64,000 nt of DNA, from contig NZ_FOOX01000013.1 of NCBI RefSeq assembly GCF_900113335.1, positions 62,001 through 126,000 of the forward strand. The letters are read 5' to 3'. The DNA is from Desulfotruncus arcticus DSM 17038. Lineage in GTDB: Bacteria > Bacillota > Desulfotomaculia > Desulfotomaculales > Desulfallaceae. Below are positions 42,301-50,045 of the stretch, piece by piece. How positions within the stretch are numbered: position 1 is the first letter of the stretch; each line of letters starts with the position of its first letter. Under the pieces are notes generated by a model. That model did not search any database and was not told the origin of the DNA. It saw only the letters and a program-made list of their open reading frames with translations. Made by a program: the position numbers and the translations under genes.

Positions 42301-42936
42301 ATGGCCGTTGAAGATCAGGAAAAAATGGAAAAAACCTTAATAAAATTGTTGGAATACCAGAAAGAACATAATATTAACAGCCAGGATTTAATGACTATGA
42401 TGAGTTTAATAAGTTTAATGAGCATGATAGACGTTTTAAACAGGGATAAACCTGCCGGTGCGGCGAATCCCGATGCGAACAATTTGCAAGCTATGCTTGG
42501 GCCGCTTTTGGGATTATTGGCATCCGGTATGGGCAGTGCCGGAGGAGGGGAGGCCGGCAAACAACCACCATTTAACCCAGCTATGCTGTTCAATCTTTTG
42601 AGCGCTTTTGGGGGAGGGCAACCGAAGGGCGGGCAACCCAAAGGAGGGCAGCCGGATTTGTCAGGTTTAATGTGGCTGCTGGCACCTCTGTTTGGCGGGC
42701 AGGGCGGCGCTTTTAAGCAAGGTCCGGCCCAAAGCGATACAACTGCTCCAAACGGCCCGTCACAACCCGTGCAGCGGGAAATCAACCTTGATTTAAAAGA
42801 AAAAAAGACAAAAGAAAATAAACCGCAAGAAAGCAACCCTCCCACTGAGATAATCAAGAGTATCAGGGAAGATGAAAGAAAAGAAAAACTGCCTAAGCCC
42901 GGTGAGGTATTGGAATGGAAATTCGGGGTATCTTAA
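42301..42936 (+). CDS. Small helical protein, family A with low-complexity tail (211 residues)
   Basis: N-terminal helices (residues ~8-50) resemble the 41392 protein. The rest is rich in Gly, Pro, Gln and Lys, with three GGQPK/GGQPD repeats near residue 105, two similar LGPLLGLLASGMG / MWLLAPLFGGQGG hydrophobic patches and a charged C-terminus (KLPKPGEVLEWKFGVS). ATG 42301 has GGAG seven bases upstream; the upstream in-frame ATG 42280 lacks one. Function unknown; a spore component is possible from context. Confidence 0.65.
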   Translation: MAVEDQEKMEKTLIKLLEYQKEHNINSQDLMTMMSLISLMSMIDVLNRDKPAGAANPDANNLQAMLGPLLGLLASGMGSAGGGEAGKQPPFNPAMLFNLLSAFGGGQPKGGQPKGGQPDLSGLMWLLAPLFGGQGGAFKQGPAQSDTTAPNGPSQPVQREINLDLKEKKTKENKPQESNPPTEIIKSIREDERKEKLPKPGEVLEWKFGVS

Positions 42937-42964
42937 AGTTATAACCTTTTCGGGGGTGGGTAAT

Positions 42965-43198
42965 TTGGTTGAGGCGAAAAATAGTGTCAGCATGTCAACC
43001 CGGGTAGGCGGGTTGAGCGATGAGGGTGGCAAAAAGGAAATTGAACACAATTTGATGCAAGTTGACGGAGTTCAGGATGTTCAGGTTTCTCTGGATGAAA
43101 AGAAAGTCACGGTAAATTTTGATCAAACTGTAATTAGTAATGACTATATTCTCCGAACGCTGAATTCGCTGGGGTATTCTCCGTACATTGAATACTGA
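42965..43198 (+). CDS. Heavy-metal-associated-like fold protein lacking metal cysteines
   Basis: A 77-residue protein with the ferredoxin-like HMA pattern: beta start (NSVSMSTRVGGLS), DEGGKKEIEHNLMQVDGVQDVQVSLDEKKVTVNF and a C-terminal LRTLNSLGYSP. The usual GMTCxxC metal loop reads VGGLSDEG, so no cysteine ligand is present. TTG 42965 has GGGGGTGGG upstream. It follows the 211-residue protein by ~28 bp and is probably co-transcribed. Confidence 0.7.
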   Translation: MVEAKNSVSMSTRVGGLSDEGGKKEIEHNLMQVDGVQDVQVSLDEKKVTVNFDQTVISNDYILRTLNSLGYSPYIEY

Positions 43199-43237
43199 AG
43201 AGGAGAGGGGACACACCTCTTCTCTGGTTTATTATTT

Positions 43238-43271
43238 GCGCGCGCCTAAATTAAACTAATTTGGGCGCGCG
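43238..43271. repeat. GC-rich palindrome
   Basis: CGCGCGCCTAAATT / AATTTGGGCGCGCG, a strong intergenic inverted repeat without a T run, so not clearly a terminator; it follows another imperfect hairpin (AGAGGAGAGG / CCTCTTCTCT) at 43199-43225. Confidence 0.6.
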
Positions 43272-43373
43272 TTGATTTATTTGTTAAAGGGCGGTCCGTG
43301 GGCATTATTATTCGATTGACGGCAAATAATAAAGGTGTTGCTTATGATACCCGAAAGTGACTTTATATGCTTT

Positions 43374-43612
43374 AAGCAGGATGCAAAATAGATACCGTAG
43401 GCAAGGTGATCCGGTGGTTCCCGGAGTAAGCGTAGCACTGGATGCGGTCCATAGCCCGTCAAATCCCCAAAGCTTGACCCCGAAAGGGCGTAAAGTTTAG
43501 CCGGGCTGTTTGGTGTAAGCGTTAGCTACAGGTAACTATTAAAGATACAAGGAAAATTGCGCAGCGCACGGAGGGAACCACCGGAGCGCCAGATACAAGT
43601 AACTTAAAAACT
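43374..43612 (+). repeat. R3 structured element, copy B
   Basis: Second copy of the ~240-bp element of 19202-19443, same orientation with respect to the gene downstream and ending 22 bp before its ATG. The closing pairing (CCGGTGGTTCCC with GGGAACCACCGG) is perfect over 12 bp here, where copy A has one extra base. Conserved internal blocks include GCACTGGATGCGGTCCATAG and AAAGCTTGACCCCGAAAGGG. Confidence 0.72.
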
Positions 43613-43634
43613 TTTTTCAGTATAGGGGGATCTA

Positions 43635-44081
43635 ATGAGCATAAAAGTTTTGGCCCTCTTGATCGCCGCTTTATCCGGGGTCACCATGGCGGTTCAAGGT
43701 TCGCTAAATGCCGCGCTGGGCAAAATTATTGGTTTGTTGGAAACTACGTTTATAGTTAACCTGGTGGGCCTGGTGCTGGTGGGTGTTCTACTCTTTGTTT
43801 TCCGCCTGGGAGGCGGGAACTGGCAGCATTATGCCGAAGTTCCCTGGTATTTTTATCTGGGTGGGGTTCTGGGGGTTATGATTACTTATGGAGTGGTAAA
43901 AAGCATTCCCAGTTTGGGAGTGGCGGTTGCAACCACTGCGATTATTGTCGGCCAGGTACTAACGGCTGCGTTGGTTGACCACCTTGGCTTGTTCGGGTTG
44001 GAAAAAATTCCCTTTAACTGGTACCGGGTGGCGGGCACCCTATTAATGGCTTCAGGTTCCTGGTTGCTTTTAAAGAAGTGA
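43635..44081 (+). CDS. DMT-superfamily transporter, DUF606/YdcZ type
   Basis: A 148-residue membrane protein with five predicted helices, of the half-size DUF606 (YdcZ) family in the drug/metabolite superfamily. The opening ALLIAALSGVTMAVQGSLNA and the C-terminal ATTAIIVGQVLTAALVDHLG are characteristic. Substrate unknown. GGGGG precedes ATG, directly after element R3 copy B. Its end overlaps that of the convergent ZIP gene by 12 bp. Confidence 0.88.
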   Translation: MSIKVLALLIAALSGVTMAVQGSLNAALGKIIGLLETTFIVNLVGLVLVGVLLFVFRLGGGNWQHYAEVPWYFYLGGVLGVMITYGVVKSIPSLGVAVATTAIIVGQVLTAALVDHLGLFGLEKIPFNWYRVAGTLLMASGSWLLLKK

Positions 44082-44789
44082 ATGTATTCCATACATAAAC
44101 AAAAAACCTGTCAGCAGACCGGTTAAGGCCAAAAAACCGTTGTTGCCCATTGATGCAGGCAGCAGTTTTTCAAGAATGATATAGATCATGGCGCCGGCCG
44201 CCAGGGCAAGCAGTAATGCATTCATCTCATGGGAAACTTGCAAAATAAACAATCCCAGCATAGTACCCAGGGGGGTGATCAGGCTGACCAGCGCGTTTAA
44301 GGCCAGAATAAGGCTGCTGCTGGCCCCGCCTGCCTTTAACGGTGCAGCTGTGGCCATCCCCTCCGGGATGTTGTGCATCCCAATGGCCAGCACTAGTACT
44401 GGGCCAAGCACTGCAGAGGCTGAGTATCCTGCGGCTATAGCGATTCCTTCCGGCAGGTCGTGCAGTGCAATCCCCAGTGCTATCAAATAGCCCATACGCA
44501 GATAAATTTGTTGCAACCGGCGTCCCGGCAGAACCTTACCCAGGGAATAATCCATTCCTGTAACGAAAAGAAAGCCGGTTATAAAGCCTGAAATACAAAC
44601 AACCGGCTGTCCGTATTGGAGCGAAGTGGGAAGCAGGTCTATTATTACTACTGCCGCCATTATTCCTGATGCAAATCCAAGCAGCAGAGAAAGGGTACCG
44701 CTGCGCATTGGGCCGAAAAGCAGTACTGCTCCGGCGCCGAGGCAGGTTCCCAAGCCCGCAACGGTAGATTGCAACAATATTTCACCCAA
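44070..44789 (-). CDS. ZIP-family divalent metal transporter
   Basis: A 239-residue eight-helix protein with the metal-binding sites HDLPEGIAIAAG (helix 4) and HNIPEGMATAAPL (helix 5), the defining ZIP motifs; zinc or iron/manganese uptake. No histidine-rich loop. It starts at TTG 44789 with GGGGGTAAG upstream and ends overlapping the DMT gene tail to tail. Confidence 0.9.
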   Translation of the reverse strand: MGEILLQSTVAGLGTCLGAGAVLLFGPMRSGTLSLLLGFASGIMAAVVIIDLLPTSLQYGQPVVCISGFITGFLFVTGMDYSLGKVLPGRRLQQIYLRMGYLIALGIALHDLPEGIAIAAGYSASAVLGPVLVLAIGMHNIPEGMATAAPLKAGGASSSLILALNALVSLITPLGTMLGLFILQVSHEMNALLLALAAGAMIYIILEKLLPASMGNNGFLALTGLLTGFLFMYGIHSLL

Positions 44790-44812
44790 TAGAATCTTAC
44801 CCCCGTTTCGGG

Positions 44813-45364
44813 TCAGGGAATTATAATCACCTGCCCCGGTTGAATTTGATCCGGGTTGCTGATGTTATTGACAGCAATTAATTCGTTTATAGAAACATTG
44901 AAGTCCCGTGCAATTTTCCAAAGAGTGTCACCGGATTTTATGGTATAAGTTTTTTTGCCCTGTGCGGGTTTATTGGTTTTTGACCAGTCAACAGCCATAG
45001 TGCTGTTGATATGTACCGGAGTGCCTATGAAAACATTGGGAAAAAGCTCTTCAACGTGATGGTTAAACATGCGTACGCAGCCCAGTGAAGCCGCAGTGCC
45101 GATAGAAGCAGGGTTATTAGTGCCGTGAATGCCATAATTTCCCCCGGGTATGTCCATGCCCATCCACCTGGTGCCCAAAACTCCCCCGGGGTTAACGATT
45201 TTGCTTTTAATTTTGTAAAAACCATTAGGAGTGGGGGTGGTCTGTTTACCTACCGCCACCGGGTATTCTTTGATCAACCGGTCACCGTCAAAATGGCTCA
45301 AACGTTTGGTTACAGTGTTGATAGCAAGGCGCTTGCTGGCGCTGCTTGCTTTATCCGAGCTCAT
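44813..45364 (-). CDS. L,D-transpeptidase with LysM (spore-wall type)
   Basis: YkuD-fold enzyme making or cutting 3-3 peptidoglycan links. Residues ~10-125 are the catalytic domain with HGTNNPASIGTAASLGCVRM (His and Cys catalytic pair); residues ~138-183 are a LysM repeat ([20 protein letters not shown]). No signal peptide is present, as in B. subtilis YkuD, a spore protein. GGGAGGG precedes the ATG. It is upstream of a repeat-rich 370-bp gap. Confidence 0.9.
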   Translation of the reverse strand: MSSDKASSASKRLAINTVTKRLSHFDGDRLIKEYPVAVGKQTTPTPNGFYKIKSKIVNPGGVLGTRWMGMDIPGGNYGIHGTNNPASIGTAASLGCVRMFNHHVEELFPNVFIGTPVHINSTMAVDWSKTNKPAQGKKTYTIKSGDTLWKIARDFNVSINELIAVNNISNPDQIQPGQVIIIP

Positions 45365-45396
45365 ATTATCCCTCCCTTAGGAATAAAATAATTAGA

Positions 45397-45630
45397 GTAG
45401 TCAGGAGACAGAATTCAGGAGTCAGAATGAGTAAAGTTGATCCAGTGCATTCTTGAGTTTTAATCGTCTGATTTAGCTGGTAACTAATAAAGAAGACTTG
45501 GTTCAGGTGGGGTTTTGACCCCACCTGAACCTTAGTCGCGGTTAACGAGATAAAAATCAGAAATATAGTTATAAAACCGTGCTTGTTACCATTTTTTATA
45601 TTCTGACTCCTGACTCCTGAATTCTGAATA
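45397..45630. repeat. R1 dispersed repeat, copy d, split by R2 copy C
   Basis: Left arm TAGTCAGGAGACAGAATTCAGGAGTCAGAAT (45397-45427) and right arm TTCTGACTCCTGACTCCTGAATTCTGAATA lie 170 bp apart instead of the usual 2-40 bp. R2 copy C lies between them, consistent with R2 inserted into R1. This accounts for most of the 45365-45732 gap. Confidence 0.7.
45485..45554 (+). repeat. R2 element, copy C (internally deleted)
   Basis: Contains the first R2 hairpin (GGTTCAGGTGGGG / CCCCACCTGAACC) and the conserved end GTTAACGAGATAAA, but lacks the second hairpin and its spacer (~57 bp). Confidence 0.88.
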
Positions 45631-45694
45631 CCTAAAACTAAATATATGATAAAAATTACTGGATAATGAATTCTTTGGCTGCTTTACACCCTAC

Positions 45695-45723
45695 TTGCCT
45701 GTCCGGTATATATTGGATATACT
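45695..45723 (+). promoter_or_regulatory. Sigma-A promoter of ispE
   Basis: TTGCCT, 17 bp, TATACT. The predicted start (~45730) is about three bases from the ATG of ispE. Confidence 0.65.
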
Positions 45724-45732
45724 TTAATTGTT

Positions 45733-46584
45733 ATGCAGGTAAAAGCTTATGCAAAAATCAACCTGGTACTAAATATAACCGGGGTTAGAGTCGACGGTTA
45801 TCATGAATTGGAAACTGTCATGCAAACTCTGGCCCTTCATGATGTTCTGGAGCTAAGCCCGGCAAATTGTATTGATCTTGCAGTAGAGGGTGCTGATTTG
45901 CCGTCCGGGCCGGAGAATCTTGCCTACCGGGCTGCTGATTTGTTGCGTCGTGAAACCGGCTGTCGCGAGGGAGTCCGGATCAGGTTGATCAAAAAAATTC
46001 CGATTGCGGCGGGTTTAGCCGGCGGGTCGGCGGATGCCGCCGCAGTCTTGCGCGGTCTTAATCGGGTTTGGGAGTTGGGATTAACCCGGGAAGAGCTGCT
46101 AAAACTGGCCGCCAATATCGGCTCTGATGTTCCTTTTTGTATATCCGGAGGTACCGCCTTGGCCCGGGGTAGAGGGGAATTAATTGAACCCTTGCCTGAT
46201 TTGCCTCCCTTTGGTGTTCTGTTGGTTAAACCGCCTTTTGGCGTGAGTACTGCAGAAGTATATCGGAGTTACGATCAGACTGTCGATCAAATTGAGCCCC
46301 GCTGCTTAAAAATGGTTGAAACGATCAGGCAGGGTGACACAGACCAAATTGCCAGCCTGCTGGACAACGACCTGGAAGCGGTAACGACGACAATGCACCC
46401 GTTAATCGGCGCTATTAAAAAGGATCTGCTGGCTGCAGGGGCCCGGGGTGTTTTGATGAGCGGCAGCGGTCCAACTGTATTTGGCATTTTTCATGACTGC
46501 AACACCGCAGCAGAAGCTGCCGGGAGATTAGGCCGTGGTAACAACTGGATCTGTGCCACAAAGTTTTCCAGTCCAACACTCTAG
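45733..46584 (+). CDS. ispE: 4-diphosphocytidyl-2-C-methyl-D-erythritol kinase
   Basis: GHMP kinase of the MEP isoprenoid pathway. The 283-residue product begins VKAYAKINLVLNI, has the ATP loop PIAAGLAGGSADAAAVL (residues ~91-107) and the C-terminal LMSGSGPTVFGIF. There is no Shine-Dalgarno sequence before the ATG, and the best promoter places the transcript start almost on the ATG, so the message may be leaderless. B. subtilis ispE lies in the same neighbourhood (yabG-veg-sspF-ispE); veg and sspF are not seen here. Confidence 0.96.
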   Translation: MQVKAYAKINLVLNITGVRVDGYHELETVMQTLALHDVLELSPANCIDLAVEGADLPSGPENLAYRAADLLRRETGCREGVRIRLIKKIPIAAGLAGGSADAAAVLRGLNRVWELGLTREELLKLAANIGSDVPFCISGGTALARGRGELIEPLPDLPPFGVLLVKPPFGVSTAEVYRSYDQTVDQIEPRCLKMVETIRQGDTDQIASLLDNDLEAVTTTMHPLIGAIKKDLLAAGARGVLMSGSGPTVFGIFHDCNTAAEAAGRLGRGNNWICATKFSSPTL

Positions 46585-46653
46585 CTGGTTCGACTTGCTT
46601 GGGAAGACTAAAAAAGGTAAAATAAGTGAAGTAATTTTAAGGAGGCGGGGGGA

Positions 46654-47346
46654 ATGGAACAACCCAGGTTGGTCCCCATTAAACTTGATAATTATAAGCC
46701 CCTGCGGGAAATAGTTTTCGAGACATTGCGTGAGGCAATAATTCAGGGACGCCTTGAACCGGGCGAGCGCTTGATGGAAATCCAATTGGCCGAGGAAATG
46801 GGTGTCAGCCGCACCCCGGTAAGGGAAGCCATCAGAAAACTTGAGCTGGAAGGTTTTGTGGTGATGGTTCCCCGCAAGGGAGCCTACGTTGCAGGTATAT
46901 CGGTTAAGGATATAGTTGATGTTTTTGAGGTCAGGGCGGCACTGGAAGCACTGGCGGCCGGACTGGCAGCGGAGAGGGCTACCACCGAAGAATTGGAGGA
47001 AATGGAAAGAGCCGTTTTGCTGAATTACGAAGTCAGCCACGGCAAGAATATTGATACCCTGGTTGAGCGTGATATCAGTTTCCACGATCTGATCTACAAA
47101 GCCAGCCGCAACCAACGGCTAGTTCAAATTGTGACTCATTTAAAAGAACAAGTACAAAGATTCCGTACCACGTCTTTGGCCCTTCCGGGCCGCGGCAGAC
47201 ACGCAGTGGAGGAACACAAAAATATTGTTGAGGCCATTAGCAGCCGCAATGTCGAACTTGCCGGCAGTTTGGCCCGGGAGCATATCGATACAGCTGAACA
47301 ATTATTTTTAACCGCCATGGGGGAGGTCAAGGAAAAATATGATTGA
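46654..47346 (+). CDS. GntR-family regulator, FadR/FCD subfamily
   Basis: A 230-residue transcription factor with an N-terminal winged helix (LEPGERLMEIQLAEEMGVSR, then TPVREAIRKLELEGFV, residues ~30-70) and a C-terminal all-helical FCD ligand domain with likely metal-binding residues (D/H of ERDISFHDLIY, EHKNIVEAI, REHIDTAEQL). Ligand unknown. AAGGAGG precedes ATG. Its stop overlaps the next gene by 8 bp, so the two are co-transcribed. Confidence 0.92.
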   Translation: MEQPRLVPIKLDNYKPLREIVFETLREAIIQGRLEPGERLMEIQLAEEMGVSRTPVREAIRKLELEGFVVMVPRKGAYVAGISVKDIVDVFEVRAALEALAAGLAAERATTEELEEMERAVLLNYEVSHGKNIDTLVERDISFHDLIYKASRNQRLVQIVTHLKEQVQRFRTTSLALPGRGRHAVEEHKNIVEAISSRNVELAGSLAREHIDTAEQLFLTAMGEVKEKYD

Positions 47347-48100
47347 CGCCCTGGTTCTTGCTGGCAGTCCTAACAATGGAGCGCTGAGTTCTTGCAGCAA
47401 AGCGGCGTATGAAGCCATGATTACCATAGGTGACAAGCTCATGGTGCAATACGTGATTGAGGCAATAAGAAAATGCGGGCAAATTAACAGGGTTGCTATT
47501 GTGGGGCCGCGCAACGATCTGGCCAAGTATATCAATGAAGATGATCATATTATGCTGATTAACCACGGCAGTGAACTAACCGAAAATGTGCTCCTGGGGC
47601 TAAACAGGTTGCCGGGTTCTAAAAGAGTTTTATTATTTACTTCAGATATTCCGTTGATAACGCACATTGCCATTGAAGATTTTATTATGCAATGTGAAAA
47701 AGTTGAAGCCGATCTTTATTACCCTATTGTGCCCAGGGAAGTTATTGAGAAGAGATATGCTTACTGCAACCGGACTTATGTCAGCTTAAAGGAAGGGGCT
47801 TTTACGGGGGGTAATATGTTTATGTTTAATCCCGGCATTATAGAGGAATGCATGCCCAGGGGGCAAAAGCTGGTGGAAGCAAGGAAAAGCCCGATCAAAT
47901 TGTGCCGAATTGTAGGGATCATGTTTTTAATTAAGTTTTTAATGAGAAATATAACATTAAAGGAAGCGCAAACCAAGGTATCCCGGCTTTTGGGAATTCA
48001 CGGCCAGGTAGTAATCAGCATGTATCCCGAAGTCGGGGTGGATGTTGACAAACCCAGCGATTTGGACCTGGTAAATGCGTATTTAGGTTTGGCCCAATAG
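47339..48100 (+). CDS. MobA-like NTP transferase domain protein
   Basis: A 253-residue nucleotidyltransferase-fold protein. The N-terminal LVLAGSPNNGALS departs from the usual LAGGxGxRM loop, so catalytic activity is uncertain; LLFTSDIPLITHIAIEDFI resembles the metal-binding DxP motif of MobA/GlmU relatives, and GVDVDKPSDLDLVNAYL matches the family's C-terminal end. Target unknown. Translationally coupled to the GntR gene; in B. subtilis purR-ridA lie here. Confidence 0.8.
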   Translation: MIDALVLAGSPNNGALSSCSKAAYEAMITIGDKLMVQYVIEAIRKCGQINRVAIVGPRNDLAKYINEDDHIMLINHGSELTENVLLGLNRLPGSKRVLLFTSDIPLITHIAIEDFIMQCEKVEADLYYPIVPREVIEKRYAYCNRTYVSLKEGAFTGGNMFMFNPGIIEECMPRGQKLVEARKSPIKLCRIVGIMFLIKFLMRNITLKEAQTKVSRLLGIHGQVVISMYPEVGVDVDKPSDLDLVNAYLGLAQ

Positions 48101-48159
48101 GAAGATAGAGGCCCCTGCCGCCGGCGCGGTACCAGCGGCAGGGTGAAATATTAGGCAGG

Positions 48160-48178
48160 GGCGGACGACCTGTCCGCC
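48160..48178. repeat. R4 short palindrome, copy 1
   Basis: GGCGGAC-GACCT-GTCCGCC, followed by CACGTTTTTT. A near copy (GGCGGAC...GTCCGCC) is at 59442-59461. A second GC hairpin, CCTGCCGC / GCGGCAGG, precedes it at 48114-48142. It might terminate the upstream transcript. Confidence 0.6.
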
Positions 48179-48298
48179 CACGTTTTTTGGATCGTGATTT
48201 AATTTGCCCCGGTTATTTATGAGACGCGGGGTTTATGTATTTTTGGGCTAAAGGTGGGGGAAAATAGTGGAAAATAAGCGAAGCGGAGGATGGGACTG

Positions 48299-49519
48299 AT
48301 GTCCCTGACCATTGCCGAAATTAAAGAAGCGGCCGGGGTATTAAAGGGAGTAATTTACACCACTCCCGTCGATTATTCGCGCACTTTTAGCGGGCTGACA
48401 GGCAGTAACGTTTATTTTAAAACAGAAAATGTTCAAAAAACAGGCTCGTTTAAAATAAGAGGGGCGTATTATAAAATTTCCCGGCTGGCCAAAGAACAGT
48501 GGGATAAAGGGGTAATTACCGCCTCGGCGGGCAATCACGGTCAGGGTGTTGCTTATGCTGCAGCTAAAGCAGGCATCAACGCTACAGTGGTAATGCCTGC
48601 CAATGCACCAATAGCCAAGGTAGAGGCTACCAGGGACTATGGAGCGGTAACTGTACTGGCGGGCAAGGGGTATGATGATGCCTATGCCCGGGCCATGGAG
48701 CTGCAGAACCAAACCGGGGCGATATTTGTACACGGATTTGATGATCCCGATATTATAGCCGGGCAGGGTACCGTTGGCTTGGAGATACTTGAACAATTGC
48801 CGGAAACCGATGCTATAGTGGTACCGGTTGGCGGCGGCGGACTGATTGCGGGGGTGGCGCTTGCCGTTAAGTCGCTGCGCCCTGAGGTGAAAATAATCGG
48901 GGTACAGTCAGAGGCTGCGCCGGCAATGTTTTTAAGCCATCAGTCAAAATGCTGGCAGGAAATGCATGGCCAGGTCTGTACGCTGGCGGATGGTATTGCT
49001 GTGCGCCGGCCGGGCCGGCTTAATTTTGACCTGCTTTGCCGCTATGTTGATGAAATGGTGACAGTGGAAGATGAGGAAATTGCCCGGGCAATTACCATGT
49101 TGCTGGAGCGGTCTAAAATGGTGGTGGAGGGCGCGGGCGCCGTGGGCCTGGCCGCCCTGCTGCAACAACGGATAGTCATGCCCGGCAAGAATGTTGTGGT
49201 GGTGCTAAGCGGCGGCAATATTGATATTAACGCTGTTTCTATTTTAATTGAACGGGGTTTGCTCAGGTCCGGACGCAGAGTATACCTGAGAGCGATTGTA
49301 GATGACCGCCCGGGGACATTGCAAAACTTACTGGAGGCAATAGCGGATTTACAGGCTAATATTATTTCGGTAAGCCACGACAGGGTCGACCCCCGGGTGC
49401 CTTTAAAAAAAGCTGAAGTAAAATTACTTTTGGAAACGCGTAATGATCTACATATCATGGAAATTACCAATTTATTAAAAGAAAAAGGCTATAAAATAAT
49501 TAGTGAAAAAAATTTTTAG
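48299..49519 (+). CDS. ilvA: Threonine ammonia-lyase (threonine dehydratase)
   Basis: PLP enzyme forming 2-oxobutanoate from threonine. The 407-residue product has the PLP lysine in KTGSFKIRGAY (near residue 50), SAGNHGQGVA, the glycine-rich phosphate loop VPVGGGGLIAGVA and a C-terminal ACT-like domain (~325-405: RRVYLRAIVDDRPGTLQNLL). Size and single ACT domain fit the TdcB/short IlvA form. ATG 48299 is nine bases after GGAGG; the in-frame ATG at 48290 touches that site. Confidence 0.92.
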   Translation: MSLTIAEIKEAAGVLKGVIYTTPVDYSRTFSGLTGSNVYFKTENVQKTGSFKIRGAYYKISRLAKEQWDKGVITASAGNHGQGVAYAAAKAGINATVVMPANAPIAKVEATRDYGAVTVLAGKGYDDAYARAMELQNQTGAIFVHGFDDPDIIAGQGTVGLEILEQLPETDAIVVPVGGGGLIAGVALAVKSLRPEVKIIGVQSEAAPAMFLSHQSKCWQEMHGQVCTLADGIAVRRPGRLNFDLLCRYVDEMVTVEDEEIARAITMLLERSKMVVEGAGAVGLAALLQQRIVMPGKNVVVVLSGGNIDINAVSILIERGLLRSGRRVYLRAIVDDRPGTLQNLLEAIADLQANIISVSHDRVDPRVPLKKAEVKLLLETRNDLHIMEITNLLKEKGYKIISEKNF

Positions 49520-49548
49520 GAAAGTTTTTCTAAATTTTTTGGAAATTT

Positions 49549-49577
49549 GCAGGAATTTTCGATTGCATAGAGAAAAA
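49549..49577 (+). promoter_or_regulatory. Sigma-H-like promoter of spoVG
   Basis: GCAGGAATT, 11 bp, AGAGAAAAA, against the sigma-H consensus RNAGGAWWW-N11/12-RNNGAATWW; one mismatch in the -10. spoVG is the classic sigma-H gene in B. subtilis. Confidence 0.4.
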
Positions 49578-49621
49578 TATGCAAAATCAGGCATATTTGG
49601 ATAGCGGAAGGTGGTGAGTAA

Positions 49622-49876
49622 ATGATTGTTACCGACGTGAGAGTGCGTAAAGTACTCACTGAAGGTAAAATGAAGGCTATTGTATCGGTAACCTTGGATG
49701 ATATGTTTGTCATTCATGATGTTAAGGTGGTGGAAGGCCAGAACGGCCTGTTCGTAGCCATGCCAAGTCGAAAGACACCTGACGGGGAGTTTAGAGATAT
49801 AGCTCACCCCATTAATTCTTCGGCCCGGGAAATAATACAAAATGCGGTACTTGAAGCATACTCAAGTGCCATTTAA
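49622..49876 (+). CDS. spoVG: Stage V sporulation regulator SpoVG
   Basis: Small nucleic-acid-binding regulator of 84 residues, affecting division-septum formation and cortex synthesis. The family core [40 protein letters not shown] and [16 protein letters not shown] is complete. GGTGGTGAG precedes the ATG. Same place before glmU as in B. subtilis. Confidence 0.97.
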   Translation: MIVTDVRVRKVLTEGKMKAIVSVTLDDMFVIHDVKVVEGQNGLFVAMPSRKTPDGEFRDIAHPINSSAREIIQNAVLEAYSSAI

Positions 49877-49897
49877 GAGAGCGTCAGCTCTCTTTTT
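49876..49897 (+). terminator. Terminator of spoVG
   Basis: AGAGAGC-GTCA-GCTCTCT followed by TTTT, beginning at the stop codon. Confidence 0.88.
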
Positions 49898-49918
49898 ATG
49901 TATGTACGGCAGGAGGTG

Positions 49919-49948
49919 GTAGCGCGTCCCACCATTGGGACGCGCTAC
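49919..49948. repeat. Perfect 13-bp intergenic palindrome
   Basis: GTAGCGCGTCCCA-CCAT-TGGGACGCGCTAC between spoVG and glmU, without a T run. It looks like an isolated REP-like hairpin. Confidence 0.6.
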
Positions 49949-50045
49949 CTGTCCCCCTGTCCCACCCCGCACCCCGAAAATAAGCAGGGAATAATAATAT
50001 TATGTTGAATAAGAATTAGGTATGAATATTTCAGGGGGTTTTTTA

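Noticed and set aside
42315..42857. 180-codon minus-strand frame with many cysteines and glycines
   Set aside because: It is the reverse complement of the Gly/Pro-rich tail of the gene at 42301; its CPPLGCPPFGCPP repeats mirror GGQPKGGQPK.
43199..43271. Hairpins after the HMA-like gene as rho-independent terminators
   Set aside because: The stems are strong but no T run of useful length follows either of them.
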